The notes below the pieces were generated by a model that saw nothing but the letters and a program-made list of their open reading frames with translations, did not search any database and was not told the DNA's origin. A stretch of DNA of 64,000 nucleotides. Origin: Ceratodon purpureus. Lineage: Eukaryota > Streptophyta > Bryopsida > Pseudoditrichales > Ditrichaceae. The stretch spans positions 7,041,528 through 7,105,527 of the forward strand of contig CM026433.1 of NCBI GenBank assembly GCA_014871385.1. Reading direction: 5' to 3'. Of the stretch, positions 1 through 9,624 are shown piece after piece (positions within the stretch are counted from its first letter, which is position 1; each line of letters starts with the position of its first letter). The position numbers and the translations under genes are program-made.

Positions 1-1
1 T

Positions 2-874
2 AACAACAAGAGGCAGTATGGCGAGACCCAGCCCCGGTTCAAATGTTTGAGCTGTGGAGATTTCTTCCAGATGCACTTGGAGGGAGGAGTTTTGGTGGCC
101 ATCGAGACGAGCAGGAAGAGGTCACGCAATCTGAATGCAAATGAAGTCGCCAATATGCCAGGCACATTGGTTAAGGCTGCCGAGGGTGAAGGTGCAGATG
201 GATACTACATGGGTGCAAATGCAGATTTCATCGAGGCTGGTGGCATAGTTGAGAATACTGAGATTGATGCGGTTGGAAATAATACCGAGGACGTTGATGA
301 TGGTGATATAGATTATCTTGTTTCCGTTGTTGACTCTATTGTGGCGGCTGGTGGTTGTACGTGCGAGGATTGTGTTGCTGCATATATCAAAGCAGCCAGT
401 GGTGTCGACAGCTGGGCAACAGTTGATGAGGCTTGTACAACTGGGCCTTCTGCAAACCAGATTCCAGTTGAGCACACGAACTACGGTCTCTTGGACCTGA
501 TCACCATGCCGGAGGGTGATGACCTGATCCTTGTGCCCAATGAGTGGGATGAGCTGAATTCCTTGGACCTCACCATGCCGGAGGGTGATGACCTCCTTGT
601 GCCCAACGAGTGGGACGAACTGAATTCCTTGGACCTCACCATGCCGGAGGGTGATGACCTCCCTGTGCCCAATGAGGGGGATGAACTGAAGTCCTTGCTT
701 GAGCCTGTCAATGACTCAGTGGACCAAGATTGCGATCCGGAAACGTTAAACATAGATTCCTATGTCGAGGAGTTGGAGAATATCCTGGGAGACGACTCGG
801 ATGATGTCGATGACGGTTGCACAGACATGCCAAATCCATGGGCACTCTGGGATTCTGAAGTGGTGCTACAATAA
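2..874 (+). CDS. Dof-like zinc-finger protein, 3' part only
   Basis: The frame is open from base 2 to the TAA at 872-874, so the gene enters from the left edge and its start is missing. The first codons give NN-x5-QPR-x2-C-x2-C (the cysteine codons start at 44 and 53), then a GG pair and a basic RKRSR stretch. That order matches the second half of a plant Dof zinc finger (CX2C-X21-CX2C), a DNA-binding domain of nuclear transcription factors. The usual YW after the last cysteine pair is replaced by FF, and the spacing is not exact, so this is a divergent member or a look-alike. The rest is about 250 acidic residues with an internal repeat, as in an activation region. The first CX2C lies outside the window. 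What is seen is the half finger and the acidic tail; the transcription-factor role is inferred. Confidence 0.5.
   Translation, partial: NNKRQYGETQPRFKCLSCGDFFQMHLEGGVLVAIETSRKRSRNLNANEVANMPGTLVKAAEGEGADGYYMGANADFIEAGGIVENTEIDAVGNNTEDVDDGDIDYLVSVVDSIVAAGGCTCEDCVAAYIKAASGVDSWATVDEACTTGPSANQIPVEHTNYGLLDLITMPEGDDLILVPNEWDELNSLDLTMPEGDDLLVPNEWDELNSLDLTMPEGDDLPVPNEGDELKSLLEPVNDSVDQDCDPETLNIDSYVEELENILGDDSDDVDDGCTDMPNPWALWDSEVVLQ
491..694 (+). repeat. In-frame tandem repeat in the acidic tail (3 units)
   Basis: Three consecutive units occupy 491-562 (72 bp), 563-628 (66 bp) and 629-694 (66 bp). Each encodes LDL-TMPEGDDL-VPNE-DEL-S. The first unit carries two extra isoleucine codons and the third has diverged (W to G, N to K). 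All lengths are multiples of three, so the frame is kept. Confidence 0.9.
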
Positions 875-3238
875 TTTTGTCACCCACTGCCACTGGAAAG
901 CTACAAACAGTACTCACTGGAGAGTGAGTGAGTCTGGAGGGAAACCATGATCATATGGCGCCTAAGTTGATGTCAAGATTGCAAAACATTGATGACAAAT
1001 TCAATCTTGAGTACGGTGGACTCCTGAAGCAAAAACAATGAACAGTTACCCTTGGAAGGTTGACAAACTAGTCTGTCTAACAATTTATTTTCAGATTCAT
1101 CTGTATGCACTAAGTCTATAAATCCAATGACAGCACTTGCTTTGTAGTGCATTCAGGTTTCCTTCCTGCAGACAGCTCTTGAATTGTACTAGAACTTTCA
1201 AGCGAATGTACTAGACAAAAGCTTCCAGGAATTGTAGTAACTGTGAATAATCCAAGTGGGCTTACAAGCACGGCAAGAACTCAAACAGTTTAGACATGGT
1301 CATGATCAAATAGAAGTTTACTAAGTTGGTTAGAGATCATAATTCTTGAAAATGTCACAGTCCTTCTCAAATTGTATAGTAGCCCATGTAAATCAAAAGA
1401 CATGATCCGGGTCACTTTGTCACTGTAGAGCTCTGAACAACAAATTATGGCTGAATCCATGTAACTTCAAAGTTTCTAGTTTGAAATGAAATTGGAGGTC
1501 CAGCTCTTCTTTTCATCTTTGGTGGTTGGTTACAATTACCATTTACAATTTAGAGCTAGACTTGTTAGTTGTGACCACCCAATCAATGCAATCATGATAA
1601 TTGGGTGAATTTTGATTTAGTTCTAATTCATGAAGAATTAGATTTCCAACTCAATTCTGATAACTAGGAGATATGTTGGAATTCTTAGAAATGTAATGAT
1701 GAATGTAAAAAGTGTTTATAAATAAAAATTATATACTTTTATTTACTAGATGTGTTATTTTTTACTTATGGAAGATGATTGTTTGTAGATTTTTTTTGAA
1801 GTTTAGGGTTGAGGTTTTGATTTTTTTAAATTCAATGAAACTAGTAGATTCGTTCAATTATTTGGAACCCTGCTTGTAGATGTAGGCAATTTGATGAGCC
1901 CACTCTAAGTGAATATATACTCCCTGGTGACTGGGTTCTAAGGAAGAAAACAAAGTTCTTTCAAACTATTATTCTCTGACATGGGCCACCTTGGAAAAAC
2001 ATTGCTACACTTGTGTCACGGACATATAATCTACATCACCTTGTCGAAGGCTAAAACTTTTGTTGGATCTTCTAGAACTTATCTAAGATCTTATAGATTG
2101 GATTTGCATTGACCTTTGTGAGCTCTTAAAATATATTCGTATAATATCCTTAATCACATGTTCAATACTTCTAGCTATGGAGTCTGCTCTGCAGAGAAAT
2201 GTTTGTTGCCTACTGTCTTGTTGCAGCTACAAGTGACTCTGTATGTTCCCAGTCATCACAAACAAATTCGTTCTTTTGGCAGGCTCTTTCTCGCCTTTCT
2301 TGAAGACACATCACTTAAAGGTGTCGGCAGTTGCCTGCGAAAGAGACACCGAGAACTAGAAAGGTGGGGACAGCCGGGGTCAGGTCAGGAAAGGAACTCA
2401 GCACGAGAAACAGTGATACGGTGCGGGTAATACTGCAATAAAGTCTCGACCTGCAACTCCAACTGCAAGCCGGGGTTTTTTTTTCTTTGTTCCAAACAAA
2501 TTGACCGTGGCTTACAAGTGCAACAACTACATATTGACCGTGGTGATTTAACTAGTTTTCTACAGCTAAGAAGGCCAGGTTTTCGTAAATCATTCAGATT
2601 CAAACCTCGCCCTGGAAGCTTTACTTAGTGGCAGCTTCTCTATTTGCAACTATTTTCAGCACATTCTTTGTCAACACAGGCAAGCAGTGAATTCATGGGA
2701 ATCTGTTGAGATTTTGGAAAATTTCTATTCATTTCAAACTGCACTAGTGAAGGATCTTGTGTACAGTTCTGTCGCGGATTGGCAACAGTTGATTGTTTCC
2801 ACACACTGAGCTAATGTTTTCATCTCCTGAGTTACGACATGTTCTACATTGTGAGGTGTTCAATTTCACCTCCCTATCTCACTCACGTGGGTGGCCACCG
2901 AAGCCTGTCTCAAATTTGTCTACAAATTTTAAAAGAACAGTGACCCCCATCACCATTCCAGTGGGTTACCTCTACTTGAGCTTGAGACAGTGCAGGGTTA
3001 AAGACCTTCTAGCAACCTAGGGCGTGGTCCTAAACGTCGATAACACTCTTAGATGCCCAAAATATCCTAGGACATGGATTGTGGTGGCTGTAGTCCCTGG
3101 TGTTAGCACTGCACTAGGTAAAATCCACCCATGATCTCATATCTTACAACACTTGTACCCAATCGAGCACTAGCCTTCAAGCGCAGATGGTCGATGTCCA
3201 GAGATTACGTCCACAGTTATCGATCGCATTGCAGACGA
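875..3238. other. Intergenic, no gene seen
   Basis: This interval is AT-rich with T-runs and only short ORFs (2158-2430, 2793-3020) that lack family similarity or splice support. It should hold the 3' UTR of the Dof-like gene and, at its right end, the 3' UTR of the minus-strand peroxidase. Confidence 0.5.
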
Positions 3239-4555
3239 CTAATTGACGTAGCCGCAGCGCTGGCGGATCTGGCCCTGGGAGCCCTCGAGGGTCGAGATCT
3301 GGCTCATCTTCACCATGGCCTGCGTGAACTTGGGGAAGAAGTTGGCGTTGTTGCTGCTCTCCAGCACCAGGGGCCGCGTCCGGGTGTCCTCGTACAGCAC
3401 CTGGTCTGATGTTAGCAGGCCTGTGCGCTTCGCCAGGTTTTTGTAGTACTGCGCGTCGAACGTCGCGCTTGTGCCAGAGTCCAGGTCGAACTTGCGCTTC
3501 GTCGACCCGCGCTCGCGGCACTTCTTCTTCAGCTTGGCTGCGAAGTCCTTGGGCAGGAGCGGGTCCACCCCGGATGGACTCGGGTAGTCGTAGATCCGGT
3601 TGTCGATGTGCACGCAGGCGGCTTCGCCGATGGTGTGAGCGCCGGAGAGGATGACCATGTCGTCGCGCGTCAGGCCCTGCTTCCCGAAGTTGGCTGTCAG
3701 CTGGTTCACGTCCATTTGGGCCCCGGGGAGGTTGCTGGATGCCTCCGACGCGAGCGAGACGGTCCCGTCGCGGCGGCCTGCGGGCACTTCCCAGCCTGGT
3801 CCCCCGACCATCTTCACGCTGTCCCGCGCTGCGAACGCGAGGATGTCCGCGCATGACACGACGCCCGGGCAGAGTTTTTCCACCGCGGCCTTGGCGGCGT
3901 CGATGGCGCCGAAGCCTTCGAGGCGAGCGTTGACAGGAGCCGTTCTCTCGGTGCCGGATCCTTGCAGGAGCACGGACCCATCGCAGCCCTGCATATCATA
4001 TAGAACACATCCCACACCCCGTTAATTTGCAGCCAATGGAGAAATGTCATGAATACTGATGTCGGACTTCACAACCAATACAATCTGAATCGATTACTCA
4101 AGCTTGATCTGAAAAGCAATTGAGCTCTCGAAGTCAATCGACTTATCACATAAATGAGCTGCATTAGTCAGTCAAGTGCTTCAACTGGTGAAATGCTACC
4201 CGATAATGAGAATACTGTCGTTCACAAAAGAGACTATGAACTTTCACCACTTCGAGCATTCAACGGAACTGAAATTAGAGTGTGGAGTACTGACGCGAAC
4301 GAAGCAGTCGTGGAAGTGGAGGCGAAGCAGAACCGGAGGCAGATCCGGGTCATTGGCATGGAGCTGCTGCAATGTGCCGTAAATCGTCTCCTCGGCCTTC
4401 GGGCAGCTGTTGTCGTAGAAGCCAGTCTGCAGAGCACTCACTTCTCCAGCGGCCATGACTGACAAAATCATGACAACAAGCAATGCTGTCATCGTCGATA
4501 CACAGCTTCTCGCTGGACTGAGCATCTCAGCTGCTATGGTCGATGAGAATGTCAA
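3239..4555 (-). CDS. Class III secretory peroxidase (2 exons)
   Basis: Exons are complement 4295-4555 and 3239-3988, with a 306-bp phase-0 intron at the classical place between DCFVR and GCDGS. The product is 336 aa, normal for the family. It is a haem peroxidase of the secretory pathway and cell wall, using H2O2 to oxidise phenolics. The N-terminus has a hydrophobic signal segment (TALLVVMILSVMAAGEVSA). Distal Arg78 and His82 sit in LRLHFHDCF, proximal His205 in SGAHTIG, and the C-terminus is IRQRCGYVN. The paired cysteines of the family are present. ATGs at codons 11 and 22 are alternative starts that also keep the signal peptide; the first ATG is used by convention. All catalytic residues are intact. 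The MULE left end begins about 0.76 kb upstream of its start codon. Confidence 0.93.
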
Positions 4556-4662
4556 TGCGGGGGTTGAGCCCTGTGACCCTGTCCACTGTGAGCGGAAGGA
4601 CGCTCAGTATTGGAACCTGTGGAATGCTATCGTGCTGTGTCCAATGACTTCGAGGAGTTGCA

Positions 4663-4670
4663 TATTTATA
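4663..4670 (-). promoter_or_regulatory. TATA box of the peroxidase gene
   Basis: The minus strand reads TATAAATA here, about 110 bases upstream of the peroxidase start codon, a normal distance for a plant core promoter plus a short 5' UTR. It is the only TATA-like motif I noted between the start codon and the transposon. Confidence 0.5.
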
Positions 4671-5309
4671 TGTGTGTCGGACTGGAGTATTACTTTGGAG
4701 GAGGGCGGAGGTTGGACTCAGTGCTGAAGCCACTGTAAACTTCGTTTAAAAATCACCTCAATTACCAAAGTTCTTTTTCTTTTTTCTTTTTTCTTTTTAT
4801 TTTATTCACTAAAATTTATCAGCTTAGCACGATCAGATTCGTGGCAGAAATCGAGTCACTCCTTCAATTTTGCATGGTGCTTGCAATGCAGTCTGGGTTG
4901 TGTTTTTGGACAATAATATCGTTCTTCAGGGTGTGTCTTCCTTCCACCGAGGGAGTTCACATTTTCCTCGAAGCCAACTTGTTCATTAATTGCAAGATTA
5001 AAGTGTAAGTGGTATAAGTGTATGTGTCTTGAACACCGTAGATGAGCATGATCTGATTTCACCGCAATGGCTCACAGCAGACTTGTGCAGCTCGAAGCGC
5101 CAATTAAACCAGTGACGTCATTGGTTTACAATCAAACTTTCAATTTCAGTGAAGCGAGACTTGCCATCTCATTTCAATTCATGCATGAACACTAAAAGCA
5201 TACCTAGTGAACCAAATTTAGGTGGATACTTGAAAAGTTAACTTGGAACTTTCAGTACCCGGACTTTGCACTTAATTCGAAAGACTGTCTGCGGAAAGGC
5301 TTTGGAAGG
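4671..5309. other. Upstream region of the peroxidase gene
   Basis: No ORF of interest. It contains a pyrimidine-rich TTTTTCT stretch (about 4770-4805). It ends at the target duplication of the MULE, so it is the remaining native promoter of the peroxidase. Confidence 0.45.
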
Positions 5310-5318
5310 GTTTTGGAA
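5310..5318. repeat. Left 9-bp target-site duplication of the MULE
   Basis: GTTTTGGAA lies directly before the left terminal repeat and recurs exactly after the right one at 13249-13257. The border could shift by one base (10-bp duplication). A 9-11-bp duplication is typical of the Mutator superfamily. Confidence 0.9.
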
Positions 5319-5666
5319 GGATCGCCGTATTCTAGTGCTACGAGCCTCCTGCGGAAGCCTCGCGCGGGCTGCGCTGCCCCGCGGGCAGCCCGAGACTCCC
5401 CTCCCCTCGAGACCCCCCCCCGCGGGGTCTTCCCAGTCCCGGTCCCCGACCCGCGAGACGCCCTCGACGGCGTTTCCTCGTCCGTCTGCTCCGTCCCCGT
5501 CCGGGCCCACCACCTCGCCACGTCACCCCTCCAGCGCACCCCTGCCCAGCACCCCCCTCTCCCCCCGTGCCCTAGCGCGGTCATTGCGTCTCCTCCCCGC
5601 CGCCGTGATGCGGAGCTGCTGCTCGCCGTGACTCTGCGACAGCACTGTGCGGAGCGCATGCTGTCC
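5319..5666 (+). repeat. Left terminal inverted repeat of the MULE
   Basis: 348 bp, very GC-rich, matching the inverse of 12902-13248 with one C/T difference and a 9-C versus 8-C run. After the main repeat a further 17-bp block (5671-5687) matches inverted 12865-12881, offset by a short unrelated insert. The 5' leader of the accessory gene must start in or beside this repeat. Confidence 0.95.
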
Positions 5667-5916
5667 TGGGAGGCGCCGTCCTGGTTCATGGTGCAATTAC
5701 TGCAGGTTTGGTGTAGAACGTCTAGTCGAGGCGCTCTGCTGCGAGTGCATTGAAGACGATCCTCAGCATGCCGGCGGAGCTGGGCTCTTAGGGTTCCCGG
5801 ACTCCCTCCAAGGTAGTCATTCGCTCCTGCATTGGCGTCGTAGAGTTCACGTTCGTCTTCTCGCAGCATCAGCAGTGACTACTTCAAGGCGTACCAGCAC
5901 CCACATTGTCGAAGCC

Positions 5917-8900
5917 ATGGCGCATCGTGTAAGTTGGTCATTACCTTCGTTGTTCTTTACTATAGTTACTGCTGCGATGGTCGTAGTCTTTGCTTGAATT
6001 GTTGTCCCTGTTTCGCTGCAATGCTGGGCATCGGTGACAGGTCAGGTCATCGGGTTCATGTCCTTCGAAGCTGCGTGTAATTGTGAAGTTTAGGTCTACA
6101 TGCTGTCGTCGTCACGTGTCGTTGTTGATTGGTAGTAGACGCATGTCGTCTACGTGATTTTGGAGTTGTTGTTGTAGTCATAGGTTGCTGGAAATGTGGT
6201 ATTTTAGTAATAAAGTTGGTGTTACAGGACGGGGATCGGGTCATCGTCGACCTGTCCAAGAAGAGTTATTCAGAGGCAGTCGACTACCTCCGGAGTCAGG
6301 CCACCGTACTCGACTACAACGCCATCGGTGTGAAGGGTCGGGAAATCCTCAACAATGCAGCTCCTGGCGTCGTCCCCGGGGTAAGCTGCTCTTACTGTAT
6401 GGCTGTCTTTTCATGATCTCATTCGTCCTGGGCATGTTCCCGAATTCTTAGTTGAGCATTGGCCCGTATTCTTCTTTGTGCAGCTGACGGTGAAGAATAG
6501 GAAGGGAGAGTTGGAGAGTGTCATACTCTGTACGACGGTGTGGACGGATAAGGAGAGGATGAGGGAGGCGTATACACAATCAGAATTCGACTGGTTGGTT
6601 GTAGAAGTCAACTCCTTGTGGCGTCGCAAGCACAGGACGGTGAAGATGAAGGCGAAGCGGATTCCTTTCTTTTGTAGGTTATGTAACAGGGACATGGTGG
6701 ACAAGAGCGAGCTGGCTTGGCATCGTCAGCAAGATCTGTGCACTGTCTACGACTCTGGGAAGGATGGACCGCAGAAGATGTTCCCTGTGAACGGAGCCAA
6801 GGGGAATTCTGAGATTGCAGCGGTTTTCAGGAAGTATAACCTGAAACTTCCATGGCAGAGCGGAGGGAAAGGAGGGGACAGACCGGAGGACGAGCCATCG
6901 GTGGAGGAGCCGGAGGAGGAGATGGTGCTAATCAGCAGCAGCGCATCCAGCGGGGATAGCGCGTACATGTCCCATCCGCCCATGAAGAGGAGGAAAGACG
7001 ATCCTACAATCGCTGAGCAGATTCAGGAGATCAAGAGGAAGAAAAGGGAGGACGCGGAGAAGGAGACTGCTACCAGTGATAGGAAGGGTAAAGGGCCGGC
7101 ATTGGAGAACAGGACGGGAGGGAAATCCGGGGCGCAGAAGACTCCTGTGCAGTCTAGGGCGGGTACCCCATCCCGTTCAGTGCCACCGAGACGGTTCAGA
7201 GGGGATTCGGAGTCGCCAAGGACGCCTGCTGACAGAGTTCGGCCGATTGCAAATCCGAAACCGCTTGACAGCATGCCTCCTCCGACGCTGGATGCTCGGG
7301 CCGATGTGGAGCGACAGCTGCTCCTGAAGTCGGTCGCCAAGTTTCCGGACACACTATTTGGCGATCCACCGAAGAAGCCCGGAAAACCCCCTGGTCTCTA
7401 CAGTCTTGTAGAGCAGACCGGGGACGTGATCGACTTGGAGCTGCTCACGGACGTGGACAAAGCGAAGGGAGCTATCCTGACCCTCCATGCAAATGGTACA
7501 TTGGGACGCAAGGTCTTCAACGCTTGGGGTGTCTTCTCCATAGACCCCGCAATTCGGGTAAGTTCTCCGTCCCTGTCCAGTGAGTGTCCATGTTAAATAC
7601 TTAGCGTATGTATGCGGTATCCCTGCTGACTGATTCCGTCGTTGGTATAGGACGGTCTTCCCATGCCTGTGTACGAAGCCGCGAAGATGTGCATTGAAGC
7701 TTTCCGTCAGCGTCATGAGGTTGCCATGAGGATGGAGATTGATCAGTTTATCGCGCACCACCAAAACGTCAGGCAGTACCAAGAGGATGAGGACACTTGG
7801 AAGTCGCAGAGGGAAGGAGTGCTTGCGGGCAGGAGGGCCTGGGTCAGTGCAGCGTTGGAGAGGTACGACAGGAATGTACTGTTGCAGGCAGAGGCATTGA
7901 AGTGGAACTGGAGTCCTCTCTTCATGCGATTACTCCAGAAGCCTGCCCCAGGTTTCTTGACTTTGCCTTGTCGCCACACCGAAGAAGAGTTCCAGAATAT
8001 CCTTACCTGGATACGTAGTGAGTGTCGTAGTCAGGACGAGGAAGTGGAGGCCCCTCCTTTTGTTAGAGCTCTGAAGCTGTTCAGCAGGCGGGAAAACGGT
8101 GTTGAGGCCCCCATGATCTGTCCGAGGGTTGGAATTACATCCCAATTCCTCTATGACAGGATGCAGCAGGTTAAGTTCGCAATGAAGGACTTGCCCACGG
8201 TCGGTCTTCTGCTCTTCCCCTCAATGGACACGAGATCTGATGACTTCAAGGCATTTTGCGATGTGACAGCCTCGGGAGCAGGATTCGAGGAGCAGGTCAA
8301 GGTCGGGGAGGTCTGGATGCGGAAGTGCTTTTGGCGGGCATGCAAAGATATGCTGGCGTTGGACAAAGAGGACGACCTCAGAGTCCTATGGCTGGAGGCT
8401 TCCAAGGCGAGGCGTGACAAGGCCCTGGAGGACTTCTGGCGTATCATGTTGCTACGCGAGGGGGTTGATTTGGGGTATGCCTTGGGGTGCCTCGACTGGA
8501 CAGGGGAGTGGAAGATTGTGCCCGCAAACGTAATTCAGGCCATGACAACGCTGCGGGACCTCTCCATTCAGTTCTGCAGGGACCAGTTGAGACCGTGGAC
8601 AGGACAGCAGCCCGAGGAGAGGGGGACTACATTGGCCGACCTTGAGGGTCTGGACATAGGAGGGGAGTTCGGGGCGTCCCAGGTACTCTGTACCATGGAG
8701 GCGCTAGGGAGGGTTGGCGAACTGGAGGATGACCAAGAGAAGGAAGAAAAAGAGGACGAAGGTTTTATGACGGTCTCTAGGAAGATTGGGGACGGTTCGC
8801 CTAAGCGTATGGATCTGCAGCCGCTGAAGGAGAGTGGTCAGACATCGGACATTCAGGACGTAAGCGGCTACAACCCCAATGACAGCAGTTCGGCTTCCGT

Positions 8901-8946
8901 GTGTCCATACACAGGGGAAGTGGTTGCCTTGGGACGGGAAGAGTAG
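5917..8946 (+). CDS. MULE accessory gene, unknown 844-aa C2HC-finger protein (4 exons)
   Basis: Exons are 5917-5928, 6228-6380, 6484-7557 and 7651-8946. All three introns are phase 0 with GTAAGT/GTAAGC donors and CAG/TAG acceptors, and the model ends in TAG. The start codon has a good context (GCCATGG); the first exon codes only MAHR. I do not recognise the family. A C-x2-C-x12-H-x5-C finger lies at residues 119-141. Basic clusters near 223-226 (KRRK) and 238-245 (KRKKRE) look like nuclear localisation signals. A Pro/Ser/charged, probably disordered linker covers about 183-330, and the C-terminal half (about 345-750) looks globular, with many Trp, Cys and Arg. The tail is acidic and Ser-rich. 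Its place opposite the transposase is that of mudrB in MuDR, but I see no likeness to MURB. A role in transposition or in evading silencing is only inference. Confidence 0.82.
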
Positions 8947-9624
8947 AGTAGCGCTTTCGGTAGGACGTTAGAACCAGACGGGGACAGTGACGTGCAGACA
9001 CCGAGGGGCTTATGGCACCGAACGGGAATTTTTGTAAATGGTGGTAACATTTGTAGGGACAAGGACTTTCTGATGACCCTTCGTAAATGTTTTGCCATGC
9101 TTTGTGTTTTTCTTCATGTTCGTTAAAAAATGCTTGGACTGTCAAAAGAATACAGAAGTTCAGGAGAGTGAAAACCAGGGACAGGTTCTCACGGAATTTA
9201 AGATAAAAATTAAAAGAAAAGAAAAACGACGGGAAATAAATTAAACAAAAAGGTAAACCTAATGATGAAAAAAATAAAAAAATAAAAAGGAATTAAAAGA
9301 TATTGAAAAAAAAAAAAAAATCAAATATAATGAAAGGGAAAAATTAAACAATTAAAAAAATAAAGGAAAATGAAGAGTACAAGAAAAAATAAAATGAAGA
9401 AAGAATAAAATAAACTGTAATTAAAAAAAATCATAAAAAAATAAAATATAAAAGGACGCGGTAAATTCGCGTCTCGTACACAGGATGGCTACCACCTACA
9501 TTGGCAGGACGCGCGAGTGAAGGAATTTCAGAGCTGAGCAAGAATTAACAATAGGACGGTTGCTGTGTCCCGACCCTGTCCTATGTAGTACACAGTACCC
9601 GTCCTCTACTACTGTATCCTGTTC
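8947..9624. other. A-rich spacer between the convergent MULE genes
   Basis: Largely A-runs on the plus strand (about 9190-9450) with no gene. It lies between the two stop codons and should hold the 3' UTRs and poly(A) signals of both convergent genes, for example several AATAAA-like motifs. Confidence 0.5.

Noticed and set aside
3177..3854. 225-codon minus ORF and several plus ORFs over peroxidase exon 2
   Set aside because: Alternative-frame shadows of the GC-rich peroxidase exon, whose own frame has all family motifs.
5252..5869. Long ORFs on both strands through the left TIR (and mirror ORFs at 12825-13624)
   Set aside because: They arise from GC-rich inverted-repeat DNA in which stop codons are rare; the same frames appear mirrored in both TIRs and lack motifs or start context.
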